Source: Afipia sp. Root123D2 (GTDB lineage Bacteria > Pseudomonadota > Alphaproteobacteria > Rhizobiales > Xanthobacteraceae). Taken from it: a stretch of DNA of 64,000 bases. A program made the position numbers and the translations under genes. Shown in pieces: positions 46,385 through 55,342 of the stretch; within the stretch, counting starts at the first letter, position 1, and every line of letters starts with the position of its first letter. The stretch lies in the NCBI RefSeq assembly GCF_001425835.1, contig NZ_LMDP01000002.1, positions 62,001 to 126,000 of the forward strand. Direction: 5' to 3'. The notes under the pieces were generated by a model. That model made no database searches. It had not been told where the DNA came from and saw only the letters and a list, made by a program, of their open reading frames with translations.

Positions 46385-48226
46385 TCAGTACACGTCGAGC
46401 CGATAGCGGCGATCGCGCTGCAACGCCGAGAGATAAGCGGCTGCCCCGTCGCGATCGAGCCTACCGTGTTCAACAACAATATCCGTGAGTGCGGCATGGA
46501 CATCGGGCGCCATATGCGTGCCGTCGCCGCAGACGTAGAGCAATGCGCCTTCCTCAAGCCATGCGTAAACATCGCGGCCCTGCCGGCGTAACCTGTCCTG
46601 CACGTAGGTCTTCGGCGCGGCATCGCGCGAGAAGGCGAGATCGAGCCGGCTCAGGACGCCGTTCTTCAGCAACTCCTGCCACTCGACCTGATAGAGAAAA
46701 TCGCTGCGGAAATTACGTTCGCCGAAGAACAGCCACGAACGGCCCGACGCGCCCCGCGCTTCCCGCTCCTGCATGAAGGCGCGGTACGGCGCAACGCCGG
46801 TGCCGGCGCCGATCATCAGGATCGGCACGTCGTCGGCCGGCAGATGAAAGTGATCGTTGGACTGGATGTAGACCGGCACCGTGGCGTCGTCCTCGGTCCG
46901 CGCCGCAAGATAACCGGACGCGACACCAGTGCGCTGCAGATCATGCAGCGCGTAACGCACCGTGCTGACCGTGAGGTGCGCCTCGTCCGGCGCCGCGGCA
47001 AGGCTCGATGCAATCGAATAGAGCCGCGGCTGCAGCGGCCGAAGGCCGGCGATGAACTGCGCAGCGTCGATGCCGGGCGCGGGAAAACGGCTGACGATAT
47101 CGAGAATATGATGATTGTGCTGGAAGGCCGTGCGCGCCTCCTTTTGATCGCCTTCGCGCAACGCCTGCAGTTCCGCGGCGCCGGTCACCTCGGCCCAATG
47201 GTCGAGAAAGCGAGGCGTGACCGCCGTGATCTCGAAGGTCCCGGCAAGCGCCTCGCCAAGACTTGTCGCGCCCTGCTTCACCGTCACCGGGGCATCGGTT
47301 GACAGCGACAGCCGCTCCAGCAGCGAGGCAACGAGCGCAGGATCGTTGCGCGGCACGACGCCGAGCGCGTCGCCGGGCTGATAGGTCAGTCCGGATTCGG
47401 CAAGGGACAGTTCGATATGGCGGGTTTCCTTGGTCGAACCGCGCCCGGTCAGCACGATATTGTCGATGACCTCAGCCTGAAACGGGGTCTTCTTGTCGAA
47501 TGTCGCAGGCGCCGACGTGCCGCTCCGCACCGGCGCTGCCGAAGCTGCGACGGACACCGTTGTTTGTGCCGCCGGCGCAAGGCTATCGACAACCGCTGCG
47601 ATCCAGGCGGCAGCGGCGTCTTCGTAATCGACGTCGCAATCGACGCGATCCGCAAGGCGCTGCGCGCCCAGTTCCTCGAGCCGCCGATCGATCCGCTTGC
47701 CCGCCTCGCAGTAACGCTCGTAAGTCGAATCGCCCAGCGCCAGAACCGCAAAGCGAAGTTGCGGCAGCTTGGGTGCCTTGCGGCTCTCAAGGAATTCAAA
47801 AAAGCCCACCGCTGTCTGCGGAGCATCGCCCTCGCCATGGGTGCTGGCGATGACGAGCAAATCCTGCTCGTCCTTGAGGCCACGCGTCTTGTAGTCAGCC
47901 ATGTCGGCGAGCCGCGCCTCGATGCCCTTCCCTTTGGCTGCTTCGGTAAGTGATTTGGCCAGCGCCCTGCTGTTTCCGGTCTCGCTGGCGAACAGCACCG
48001 TCAGGAGGCGCGTTGCGGGCGCAGCGGTCGGTTCACCTCCCGGAGGCGGCACAAGCGCAGTAGCGATATCCGAAGCGGCCGTTGCGGTACGTGCCTGATG
48101 GCTCAGACCGGTAAAATAGCCGCTGATCCAGATGGCCTGCTCGTGATTCAAGGATGTCGCGAGCCGATTGACCTGTTCCCACTGATCGGTCGTAAGCGTC
48201 GAGTTTGGAAATTCCAACTTGGTCAT
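46385..48226 (-). CDS. cysJ: Sulfite reductase [NADPH] flavoprotein subunit (CysJ-type)
   Basis: A 613-residue diflavin reductase passing NADPH electrons through FAD and FMN to CysI. After an N-terminal helical stretch comes a flavodoxin domain (LLTVLFASETGNSRALA near residue 70), then the connecting/FAD domain with PRLYSIASS, and the NADPH domain with MIGAGTGVAPYRAFMQERE and FFGERNFRSDFLYQ. The C-terminus ends in an aromatic residue (RRYRLDVY), as in CysJ. ATG 48226 is chosen over an upstream in-frame start at 48277; its ribosome site is weak (GGGG). It is the first gene of the cysJ-cysI-sulfurtransferase operon. Confidence 0.94.
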   Translation of the reverse strand: MTKLEFPNSTLTTDQWEQVNRLATSLNHEQAIWISGYFTGLSHQARTATAASDIATALVPPPGGEPTAAPATRLLTVLFASETGNSRALAKSLTEAAKGKGIEARLADMADYKTRGLKDEQDLLVIASTHGEGDAPQTAVGFFEFLESRKAPKLPQLRFAVLALGDSTYERYCEAGKRIDRRLEELGAQRLADRVDCDVDYEDAAAAWIAAVVDSLAPAAQTTVSVAASAAPVRSGTSAPATFDKKTPFQAEVIDNIVLTGRGSTKETRHIELSLAESGLTYQPGDALGVVPRNDPALVASLLERLSLSTDAPVTVKQGATSLGEALAGTFEITAVTPRFLDHWAEVTGAAELQALREGDQKEARTAFQHNHHILDIVSRFPAPGIDAAQFIAGLRPLQPRLYSIASSLAAAPDEAHLTVSTVRYALHDLQRTGVASGYLAARTEDDATVPVYIQSNDHFHLPADDVPILMIGAGTGVAPYRAFMQEREARGASGRSWLFFGERNFRSDFLYQVEWQELLKNGVLSRLDLAFSRDAAPKTYVQDRLRRQGRDVYAWLEEGALLYVCGDGTHMAPDVHAALTDIVVEHGRLDRDGAAAYLSALQRDRRYRLDVY

Positions 48227-48586
48227 CGCAAGCAAACCCCGGGAGCGAACTACCGGCCACTGCGATTGTCGCGTCACAGGTCGGATCGATTCACCAAAGC
48301 GACGAAATCTTGCGGACTACAGATTTTTCAAGATTTTCGATGCTGATAGGCTCGATTAAGGCCCGTTTCCCGAGGAATACAATGCGTTATCGAAAAAAAG
48401 AAAATTGCCCTTCGATCAGCGTCGGGAGCGACATGATTATTGCACTATCGCTCCCTGTTTTAGAATCTCCTCAATCGCCTCCACACGAATTCGCGCGATC
48501 TCAGAGAGTGCGGGCAGCGCGAGAGTCGTTTTCGACGCCCGGCGGCCGCACCCCCGACAGGTTTCCCGCGCAGTCTGTAGGCCCGC
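48227..48586. other. 360-base spacer before the cysJ operon
   Basis: No gene is supported here. It must hold the promoter of the cysJ operon and the 3' end of the MetE-like operon. It is AT-richer than its surroundings near 48300-48420 (runs such as GAAAAAAAGAAAA). I found no clear terminator hairpin with a T-tract and no recognisable riboswitch. Confidence 0.4.
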
Positions 48587-49630
48587 TTAGCTGATTTCCT
48601 TGCGGACGATGGCGGCTGCGTCGCTCATGGCCTTGAGTTTTCCGAACGCAATATGACGCGGCATGTACTTCATCCCGCAATCCGGCGCAGGCACCAGCCG
48701 CTCGGCCGCGACATACTTCAAGCCGTTTCGAATCCGGCCCGCCACGGTCTCGACCGACTCGATCTCCGGATTCCCGAGATCGAGAACACCGAGCATGATT
48801 GTCTTCGACGACAGGTCCTTGAGCACGCCAAGGTCCAGTTTGGGCTGCGCCGCCTCGATCGAGATCTGATTTGCAGTCGTATCCGCCAGCTCAGAAAGGA
48901 AGGAATATCCCGTCGGCTTGGTCGAACCCGGCACCACGGCCGCGTAGCCGAAACACAGGTGGACCACCGTCGGCACGGTAATTCCCTTGAGCGCGCGGTT
49001 GATCGCCTTCACAGCGTAGCGCTTGGCCACTTCCGGATTGTTGCGGACCCACGGCTCGTCGAGCTGAATAACGTCCGCGCCGGCTTTCTGCAGATCGAGG
49101 GCCTCTTCATTGACGGCCTCGGCGAAAGCCATCGCGAGCTCTTCCTCGTCGTTGTAGAACTCATTCTTGGCCTGCTGGCTCATGGTGAACGGTCCCGGCA
49201 AGGTGATCTTGGCTGCCCGGTCGGTATTGCGCCGAAGAAATTCCATGTCGCTCAGCTCGATCGGACGAGCCCGCCGTACCTTTCCGACAACGCGAGGCAC
49301 CGGCGTGGTCTTGTTGCCGGTTCGCGCCACGATCATCGCCGGGTTGTCCGCATCGATGCCCTCGAGCGCGGTTGCGAAGCGGTTGGAATAGCTCTCGCGA
49401 CGAATTTCACCATCCGTCACGATGTCGATGCCCGCGCGTTCCATATCGCGGATGGCGACGACGGTTGCATCGTTCTGGGCTTCCTCAAGACGATCCTCGG
49501 GAATGCGCCACATCTCGTGCATGCGGGTACGCGGCACCGACTTCGACAACAAGGCACGATCCACCAGCCATTCAGGCTGCGGATAGCTTCCAACGACGGT
49601 GGTCGGCAGGATGTGTTTTGGCAAACTCAC
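48587..49630 (-). CDS. MetE C-terminal-like zinc methyltransferase (cobalamin-independent methionine synthase family)
   Basis: A 347-residue single-domain protein of the UROD/MetE-like superfamily, less than half the length of full MetE. All four zinc-site positions of MetE can be assigned: H224 and C226 (VVHLCFGY), E259 (SIEAAQ) and C318 (PAPDCGMKYM). It should therefore activate a thiol for alkyl transfer. Such short homologues include archaeal-type methionine synthases, epoxyalkane:coenzyme M transferase and xenobiotic demethylation proteins. Start is GTG 49630 after AAGGAAG. It ends the GntR/ABC/NodB/FAH operon, so transfer of a methyl or alkyl group from the imported compound is an idea worth testing. 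Confidence 0.85.
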   Translation of the reverse strand: MSLPKHILPTTVVGSYPQPEWLVDRALLSKSVPRTRMHEMWRIPEDRLEEAQNDATVVAIRDMERAGIDIVTDGEIRRESYSNRFATALEGIDADNPAMIVARTGNKTTPVPRVVGKVRRARPIELSDMEFLRRNTDRAAKITLPGPFTMSQQAKNEFYNDEEELAMAFAEAVNEEALDLQKAGADVIQLDEPWVRNNPEVAKRYAVKAINRALKGITVPTVVHLCFGYAAVVPGSTKPTGYSFLSELADTTANQISIEAAQPKLDLGVLKDLSSKTIMLGVLDLGNPEIESVETVAGRIRNGLKYVAAERLVPAPDCGMKYMPRHIAFGKLKAMSDAAAIVRKEIS

Positions 49631-49663
49631 GATATTCTTCCTTATTCTTTGGCCGTCGACGGA

Positions 49664-50533
49664 TCAGGCAGCCTGTCCAGCCGAGCTTGCGGATTCGTCG
49701 ATCACCGGGTTGCGAAGAATGCCGATGCCCGAGACTTCAATTTCGACAACGTCTCCGCCCTTCATCCAGAGCGGCGGCGTGCGATAGGCACCGACGCCGC
49801 CGGTCGTTCCGGTCACGATCACATCGCCGGGGACAAGTTCGGAGAAAGTGGAGCAGTATGCGATCAGGGCCGGCACGTCGAACACGAGATCGGAGATCGG
49901 CGCGCGCTGCACTTCAACACCGTTGAGACGGGTCGCGATGGTCTGGGTGCTGATGTCCGGGATTTCATCGGTCGTCACCATCCACGGGCCGAACGCGCCG
50001 GTCGCGGCGAAATTCTTGCCCGGTGTGAACTGCGAGGTATGGCGCTGCCAGTCGCGAATGCTGCCGTCATTATAGCAGGCATAACCCGCGACATGCGAAA
50101 GGGCCGTCTCGCGCGAAATGCGCCGGCCGCTCTTGCCGATGACCACCGCCATTTCACCTTCATAATCGAAGCGCTCGGATTCCAGCGGCCGGATCATCGG
50201 CTGGCCGGCGCCGACCTGGCTGTTGGCGAAGCGCGTGAAGATCATCGGATGAGGTGGCGTCGGATGGCCGCTTTCCGCCAGATGCGTGGCGTAGTTCACG
50301 CCGATGCAGAATATCTTGTCGGGATCGGGAATGGTCGGCAGCAACTGAACGGCCGAGAGTGCGTAATCGGCTTTTTCGCCCTGCAGCTTCTTCAACTCTG
50401 CCATCGCGCCGCGTTCCAGCACAGCCCGCAAGGTCGGATAGCTGGACAACCTGCGACCGGCATCAATGATGCCGGAATCGGTGACGATGCCGTAGCTGGC
50501 GGTTGATCCCGCCTTGAAACTTGCAATTTTCAT
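49664..50533 (-). CDS. Fumarylacetoacetate hydrolase (FAH)-family protein
   Basis: A 289-residue protein whose C-terminal two thirds form the FAH fold. IFCIGVNYATHLAESG and FDYEGEMAVVIGK carry the metal-binding acidic residues, and VTGTTGGVGAYRTPP the conserved glycine loop (usually GTPxGVG). Family members hydrolyse or decarboxylate beta-diketo or 2-keto acids (acylpyruvases, 2-hydroxyhepta-2,4-dienedioate isomerase, ureidoglycolate lyase). Ureidoglycolate lyase-type activity is one option given the NodB-fold neighbour, but no residue proves it. ATG 50533 overlaps the stop of the NodB-fold gene (ATGA). Confidence 0.87.
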   Translation of the reverse strand: MKIASFKAGSTASYGIVTDSGIIDAGRRLSSYPTLRAVLERGAMAELKKLQGEKADYALSAVQLLPTIPDPDKIFCIGVNYATHLAESGHPTPPHPMIFTRFANSQVGAGQPMIRPLESERFDYEGEMAVVIGKSGRRISRETALSHVAGYACYNDGSIRDWQRHTSQFTPGKNFAATGAFGPWMVTTDEIPDISTQTIATRLNGVEVQRAPISDLVFDVPALIAYCSTFSELVPGDVIVTGTTGGVGAYRTPPLWMKGGDVVEIEVSGIGILRNPVIDESASSAGQAA

Positions 50534-51192
50534 AGGTTGCTCTCTTCGATGTTTGATACGTAAGAATCGACGGACTGCACGATCTCACCTGAGCGGATAG
50601 GCACGCAGGCTGGTGGAAACTCTTGATGAAACCGCGCCCCGGCCTCCATCGCGCGATCGAGAAAATGCGCGAGGTGCTTCATTGCACCGGTCGGCAGGTC
50701 GTGAAGAACCATCAGGGTCCACGGCTGCGACCCACACAGGGACAACGCGCGATCCACCCACCCTTCGGGATCGTCCCAATCATGCGGAATGGCATTCCAG
50801 AGCACACAGCTATAGCCGCCTGACACGAGGTAACGCACCACTTGCGCCTGCAACAATCCATCGCTCAGGTTTCCGCCGCCGCCGTATGGTCGAAACCAGC
50901 GCTGCGGATGCGACAAGGAACCGAGCGCCTGCTGTGTCCGGCCGACTTCACGTTCCGCAACATCGCTGCCGCGCATCCGTCCCAAAGGCACCGAATGCGT
51001 ATAGGTATGATTTCCGATCCAATGGCCCTCACCGTGCGCGCGATCGGCAAGGCGCTTCCGTTCGGGGTCTTGCAGCTTTTCTCCGATCACGAAGAACGTC
51101 GTCTTGAGGCCGCGCTGCGCAAGAACATCGAGCACTGCCGGTGTCACATCCGGCTCGGGGCCATTGTCGAACGACAAGGTGAGATCGAACAC
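50530..51192 (-). CDS. Polysaccharide deacetylase-like (NodB-fold) protein with altered metal motif
   Basis: A 220-residue NodB-homology protein without signal peptide, so cytosolic. Motif 1, normally TFDDGP, reads SFDNGP (7-12): D9, the general base, is kept, while the metal-binding second Asp is N10. Motif 2 is intact (HTYTH, H62 and H66). Further family elements include GGGGNLSDG. Cytosolic members include PuuE-type allantoinases and amidases rather than wall-active enzymes. The start is GTG 51192 with GAGGAG 8 bases upstream. It sits between the ABC permease and FAH genes, so it probably acts on the imported compound. Activity may be reduced or use another metal geometry. Confidence 0.8.
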   Translation of the reverse strand: MFDLTLSFDNGPEPDVTPAVLDVLAQRGLKTTFFVIGEKLQDPERKRLADRAHGEGHWIGNHTYTHSVPLGRMRGSDVAEREVGRTQQALGSLSHPQRWFRPYGGGGNLSDGLLQAQVVRYLVSGGYSCVLWNAIPHDWDDPEGWVDRALSLCGSQPWTLMVLHDLPTGAMKHLAHFLDRAMEAGARFHQEFPPACVPIRSGEIVQSVDSYVSNIEESNL

Positions 51193-51202
51193 CCGTTACT
51201 CC

Positions 51203-52003
51203 TCAGGCTGCGGTCGGTATTGCGCCGGCCTGCATCACACCGGCTGCCTGTTGTCCGGCGCGCGTGCCGGTCTGCCAGATCGAGGCCTTACGCTCGATCC
51301 ATCTTACAAACGCGTTGAAGACAACGGTCATCAGCAGCACCAGAAGCACGCCGGCAAAGACATGCGGGCTGTCGAGAATCGTGCGGTAGCGTGAAATCAG
51401 AAAGCCGATGCCGGCGGACGAAATCAGCATTTCGGAAACCACCACGCCGACAATAACGAGAGCCCCTCCGATACGCAGGCCCGACAGGACCGTCGGGATT
51501 GCCGCCGGAATGATGACGCGGATCAGCCGCTGGGGCAGCGTCGCGCCCATGCTGCGGGCGGCCAGCAGAAGCTGCGGATCGATGGTCTGGATTCCCGCCG
51601 CCGTGCCCAGCATTGTAGGCAGAAATCCGTAAATGGAGGCGAACGCGATCTTCGATTCCGAGCCGATGCCGAACCACACGTTGAAGACGGGATAAAGAAT
51701 GACGAGCGGAATGGCGTAGAGGCTCGAAACCATCGGCATCATCAGCACACGCAATCGCGGCAGGCTGCCGACAATCGCGCCGCACAGGATTCCGCCGCCG
51801 CACGCCAGCACCATCGACACCGCGACCTCGTACAACGTCACCATCAATGCGTGACCGTACTCCCCTGCATCATTCCAGCCCGCCGCCAGTGTCGAGGACA
51901 ACGAGGGCAGGAACAATTCCGGAATCAGGCCGAGACGCGGTAGCATCTCCCACAGCACGATCAGGGAAACGACAATCAGGTGTCTGAGCGTTCGCGCGGA
52001 CAT
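51203..52003 (-). CDS. ABC transporter permease (SsuC/TauC/NMT1-type)
   Basis: An inner-membrane permease of about 266 residues with six predicted helices, of the nitrate/sulfonate/taurine/pyrimidine-precursor importer class. The EAA-loop segment LAARSMGATLPQRLIRVIIPAA (about residues 150-171) is typical. ATG 52003 is preferred to TTG 52015: GAGG lies 6 bases before it and TTG would overlap the ATPase stop. It is one of two different permeases in this operon, the other at 52797, suggesting a heterodimeric channel, whereas SsuC-type systems usually use one permease gene. Confidence 0.9.
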   Translation of the reverse strand: MSARTLRHLIVVSLIVLWEMLPRLGLIPELFLPSLSSTLAAGWNDAGEYGHALMVTLYEVAVSMVLACGGGILCGAIVGSLPRLRVLMMPMVSSLYAIPLVILYPVFNVWFGIGSESKIAFASIYGFLPTMLGTAAGIQTIDPQLLLAARSMGATLPQRLIRVIIPAAIPTVLSGLRIGGALVIVGVVVSEMLISSAGIGFLISRYRTILDSPHVFAGVLLVLLMTVVFNAFVRWIERKASIWQTGTRAGQQAAGVMQAGAIPTAA

Positions 52004-52011
52004 CGATGGCC

Positions 52012-52833
52012 TCAAGCCGATTTGCGGATATGCCGCCAGATGCGGTCGCGCAGGGTGCCGAAGACGTCACCGCTCAGCATGTCATAGGTGCGGGGCCGCG
52101 GCAGCGTCACCTGCAGGCGATCGACGATCTGCCCCGGGCGCGCCGACATGACCAGCACTTCGTCAGCAAGATAGACCGCCTCGGTCAAACTATGGGTGAC
52201 GAACACCACGGTTTTGCCGGTCGCGCCCCAGATGCGCAGCAGTTCATCGCCCATCGTCATACGCGTCTGCTCGTCGAGTGCTGCGAACGGTTCATCCATC
52301 AGAAGCACGGGCGGGTCCTGAACAAGACCGCGCGCGATCGATACACGCTGCTTCATGCCGCCGGACAGTTCATGCGGATGCTGTTTGCCGAAGCCGTCCA
52401 ACCCGACCAGCTTGAGGGCATCCTGCGCCTTGGCGCGGCGTTCCGCCTTGGGCGTGCCGCGAAGGGTCAACGGAAACTCGACATTCTCCTCGGCGGTCAG
52501 CCACGGAAACAGGCTCGCTTCCTGGAACACGACGCCGACGCGGTCAGGATCTGGCTTGTCGATGGGCGCGCCATTGACCAGAACCGAACCGGACGTCTGC
52601 TGCCGCAGCCCGGCCATCATCATCAGGAGCGTCGACTTTCCGCAGCCGCTCGGTCCCACCAGAACGACGAAGCGTCCCGGCTTGATGTCGATCGAAATAT
52701 TCTCAAGCGCGACAACGTCCTGCTTGCTGCTCCTGAAGACCTGACCGACGTTCGAGACCTGAATCGACCCCGCGCGCGGTGGAGCTTTCAGCGGCGTTAT
52801 GTTCGCCAATGGCTGCATCGTGTTTCTACCCAT
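52012..52833 (-). CDS. ABC transporter ATP-binding protein (SsuB/TauB-type)
   Basis: A 273-residue cytosolic ATPase. Walker A is GPSGCGKSTLL, the signature is LSGGMKQRVSIARGL, and Walker B leads into LLMDEPFAALDEQTR, all canonical for the nitrate/sulfonate/taurine class; H-loop FVTHSLTEAV is also present. ATG 52833 overlaps the end of the upstream permease gene by 37 bases; a start at 52818 would reduce this. It energizes the channel formed by the permeases at 51203 and 52797. Confidence 0.92.
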   Translation of the reverse strand: MGRNTMQPLANITPLKAPPRAGSIQVSNVGQVFRSSKQDVVALENISIDIKPGRFVVLVGPSGCGKSTLLMMMAGLRQQTSGSVLVNGAPIDKPDPDRVGVVFQEASLFPWLTAEENVEFPLTLRGTPKAERRAKAQDALKLVGLDGFGKQHPHELSGGMKQRVSIARGLVQDPPVLLMDEPFAALDEQTRMTMGDELLRIWGATGKTVVFVTHSLTEAVYLADEVLVMSARPGQIVDRLQVTLPRPRTYDMLSGDVFGTLRDRIWRHIRKSA

Positions 52834-53552
52834 CTGACGAGTTCGTTGAATATGACGGCAATGACCGAGATCAGCACGACGCCGGCCAGCAGTTGTTTCA
52901 TCTGGAAATTTTCACCCCAGTTCGCGATCATGTGACCGATGCCCTCCCGCGAGGCATACATCTCCGCCAGCATCACGCCCGTCATATTGAAGATCATCGC
53001 GATGCGCAGCGCTTCGAGAAGCACCGGCAGCATGCTGGGAAGATAAACACGAAACGCTGTCTGCAGAGGCGTCGCTCCATAGGAGCGAGCGACCGTCAGG
53101 TGCTCGACCTTGACCGACTCGACGGCCGCCGTGGTCGACATGATGACGATGAAGATCGTCGAGACGAATCCGAAGCCGACCTTCTGCGAAAAGCCGACGC
53201 CAAGAACCAGAATGAACATCGGCAGGAAGATCGACTTCGGAATACTGAACGCGAAGAACAGCAGGGGCTTGAACACATCCGAGAAGTAACGATTCTCAGC
53301 GATCAGGATTCCGATGACGGCGCCGACCGGAACCGCCATGACGAAGGCCAGCAGCACCTCGGTTCCCGTCACCGCAAGACCATTCAGCACGCTCGCACGC
53401 TGCAGCAGGTCGGCAAGCGTCAGCAACGTGTCCGACGCCGAAGGGAGCAAACGCGGATTGACCGCCCCCGTGCGTGACAGCGCTTCCCACAATAGAAAGA
53501 AGGCTGCCACCACGGCGATGCGCGCGACCTTAAATCCGAGTGTTCCGGTCAC
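52797..53552 (-). CDS. ABC transporter permease (SsuC/TauC-type), second subunit
   Basis: A 251-residue inner-membrane permease with the EAA loop VARSYGATPLQTAFRVYLPSM. It differs clearly from the permease at 51203 outside the loop, so the two are not recent duplicates. The start is GTG 53552, 8 bases after the binding-protein stop. Together the two permeases and the ATPase make a full transporter for the NMT1/SsuA-like receptor encoded just upstream. Confidence 0.9.
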   Translation of the reverse strand: MTGTLGFKVARIAVVAAFFLLWEALSRTGAVNPRLLPSASDTLLTLADLLQRASVLNGLAVTGTEVLLAFVMAVPVGAVIGILIAENRYFSDVFKPLLFFAFSIPKSIFLPMFILVLGVGFSQKVGFGFVSTIFIVIMSTTAAVESVKVEHLTVARSYGATPLQTAFRVYLPSMLPVLLEALRIAMIFNMTGVMLAEMYASREGIGHMIANWGENFQMKQLLAGVVLISVIAVIFNELVRWVETRCSHWRT

Positions 53553-53560
53553 TGCGGATC

Positions 53561-54532
53561 TTAAGGCTTGGTCGGAACAGGCTTGAACTGGGTGGAGATG
53601 ACCTCCTCGACCGGGGCAATATCCTTCAGGCCCCCGAGCTTCGCCAGTTCAATCGATTTGCTCACCGCTTCCAGCACCTTGTCTCCGGACATGCCGCCAT
53701 CAGTGTCCAGCTTCATGATCGTATTGTCGTACTCAGCTGCCGCGATTTCCGGCGGCACTTCATACAAGTCCGCGATCAGCTTGACCGTGGTCTCACGATT
53801 GTTGCGCATGAATTGCAGCGCACCGTAGATCGCATTGACGGCCTTCTGAACGACCTCGGGCTTTTCCTTCGCGAACTTGTCGAGAACGACCCATCCGGAT
53901 GTCATGTTCGGCGGCACTGCCTTGGCGAAATCAAGGATCGTCTTCGCTTCACCGGACTTGCTGATCTGGAAACTCAATGGCGAATAGACCACCGCGGCAT
54001 CGATGTTCCCGGCCAGAAGGTTCGGCACGAGTCCGCCGCCACCGACAGGAACCCGGGAGAAATCGACCTTCTTGTTCTGGATGGTCCACAGCGCCAGCAC
54101 GTCCGAACCGGATCCGGCCGACGTGATGCCGACCTTCTTGCCCTTCAGATCCTCAACGGTGAGCGGCGAATTTGCTTTCACCATCAACTGCCAGCCGAAG
54201 CTGCCCATCGACGCATTGGCGACGACCTTCGACAGCACGCCCTTTTTCCGGCCAGCCGCGACCAGCGACGGAGGATCGAGGATGATATCGGCAGCACCGG
54301 CGGCCATCGCCTCGAAAGCCTCCGCGCCTCCACGGTAAATCGTCAACTCGGCCTTCAGGCCTTCCTTCTCGAACAGCTTCTGCCGCACGGCGGTTTCAGC
54401 GACGGTGGTCGGCCAATAGGTTTTCGTCGGCAAACCGACGCGAATCGTATCGGCCGCGAACGAGGCGGCGGGCTGAACCAAAAACGAAGCGGCGAACAAG
54501 GATGCCAGCAGATGGCGACGTGCAATCATCAT
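53561..54532 (-). CDS. ABC transporter substrate-binding protein (NMT1/SsuA-like)
   Basis: A 323-residue periplasmic receptor with a signal peptide (MMIARRHLLASLFAASFLVQPAAS-type, cleavage near ASFAA, about residue 27). The mature protein begins with DTIRVGLPTKTYWPTTVAE and contains the family segment LKGKKVGITSAGSGSD. The NMT1/SsuA family binds sulfonates, nitrate, thiamine-pyrimidine precursors, aromatic acids and others, so the ligand is open. A GGGGAGG box lies 6-8 bases before ATG 54532. It follows the GntR gene by 50 bases, probably in the same transcript. Confidence 0.92.
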   Translation of the reverse strand: MMIARRHLLASLFAASFLVQPAASFAADTIRVGLPTKTYWPTTVAETAVRQKLFEKEGLKAELTIYRGGAEAFEAMAAGAADIILDPPSLVAAGRKKGVLSKVVANASMGSFGWQLMVKANSPLTVEDLKGKKVGITSAGSGSDVLALWTIQNKKVDFSRVPVGGGGLVPNLLAGNIDAAVVYSPLSFQISKSGEAKTILDFAKAVPPNMTSGWVVLDKFAKEKPEVVQKAVNAIYGALQFMRNNRETTVKLIADLYEVPPEIAAAEYDNTIMKLDTDGGMSGDKVLEAVSKSIELAKLGGLKDIAPVEEVISTQFKPVPTKP

Positions 54533-54582
54533 TATTTTCCTCCCCTACTTTTACTTGAATATCGTGGGCCGGATACGCCCGG

Positions 54583-55308
54583 TCATTCGACGCGCTTTAT
54601 CTCCAGAATCGGCTCGTTGAGTTTTACGAAGCGCATCGTCGTCATGAAGTGATCGGCCAGTGCAGCAACCGCGGCATCCGCATCGCGCCGTAAAATAGCG
54701 TTCACGATCCGGCGATGCTCCGCTTCGACATTACGTGGCTTGTTGGCTTCGCGGCTGATCGAAAGCCGGCGATAGCGCTCGCTTTGCTCGTGCAGCACCT
54801 CGCGAAACCCGAGAAGCCAAAGTGAGCCGCACGCATTCACCAACGTCCGGTGAAAAATGCGATGCCGCACAATCCAGCCCTCGTTGTGCATATTGAGCCC
54901 ATCAACATCGAGGAATGGAATTGCACACAGCGCCTCGAACTCCCGCTCGACCGACGCCAGCCAGTTCGCGTCTCCGCGCTCGATGGAGCGGCGCAGCGCG
55001 AGACCTTCAATATCAATGCGCGTTTGCGTGACGTCTTCGAGGTCGGCCTGCGAAACGGGGCTGACACGAAAGCCGCGCTGATCGGATGCCTGAACCAGCC
55101 CGTCGGCCACCAGCCGCGACAGGGCCTCACGGACAGCCGCGAGACTGACGGAAAACTGCTTTGCGAGATTGGCGACGTTGAGCTTCTGGCCCGGCAACAG
55201 TTTGGTTGTCAGAATATCGGCGCGCAACCGCTCAAGTACCGCAGAGGTCAGGGTGCGCGGCCCAAGCCGTCCGTCATCGCCGGTAAAACTCACCCGTATT
55301 TCGCTCAT
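54583..55308 (-). CDS. GntR-family (FCD) transcriptional regulator of the adjacent importer operon
   Basis: A 241-residue regulator. The winged helix (about 18-85) contains FSVSLAAVREALSRLVADG; the FCD domain (about 95-230) keeps canonical histidines in VRHRIFHRTLVNACGS and EAEHRRIVNAILRRD, so a metal-dependent carboxylate or small-acid effector is likely. The frame extends to 55569 but ATG 55308 is where family homology begins; the ribosome site is weak. It heads the minus-strand operon of importer, NodB-fold, FAH and MetE-like genes, and a palindrome (55343-55357) lies just upstream, suggesting autoregulation. Confidence 0.9.
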   Translation of the reverse strand: MSEIRVSFTGDDGRLGPRTLTSAVLERLRADILTTKLLPGQKLNVANLAKQFSVSLAAVREALSRLVADGLVQASDQRGFRVSPVSQADLEDVTQTRIDIEGLALRRSIERGDANWLASVEREFEALCAIPFLDVDGLNMHNEGWIVRHRIFHRTLVNACGSLWLLGFREVLHEQSERYRRLSISREANKPRNVEAEHRRIVNAILRRDADAAVAALADHFMTTMRFVKLNEPILEIKRVE

Positions 55309-55342
55309 AAAGCCATTCGGCCACATCGATAAAGCGACTGTC

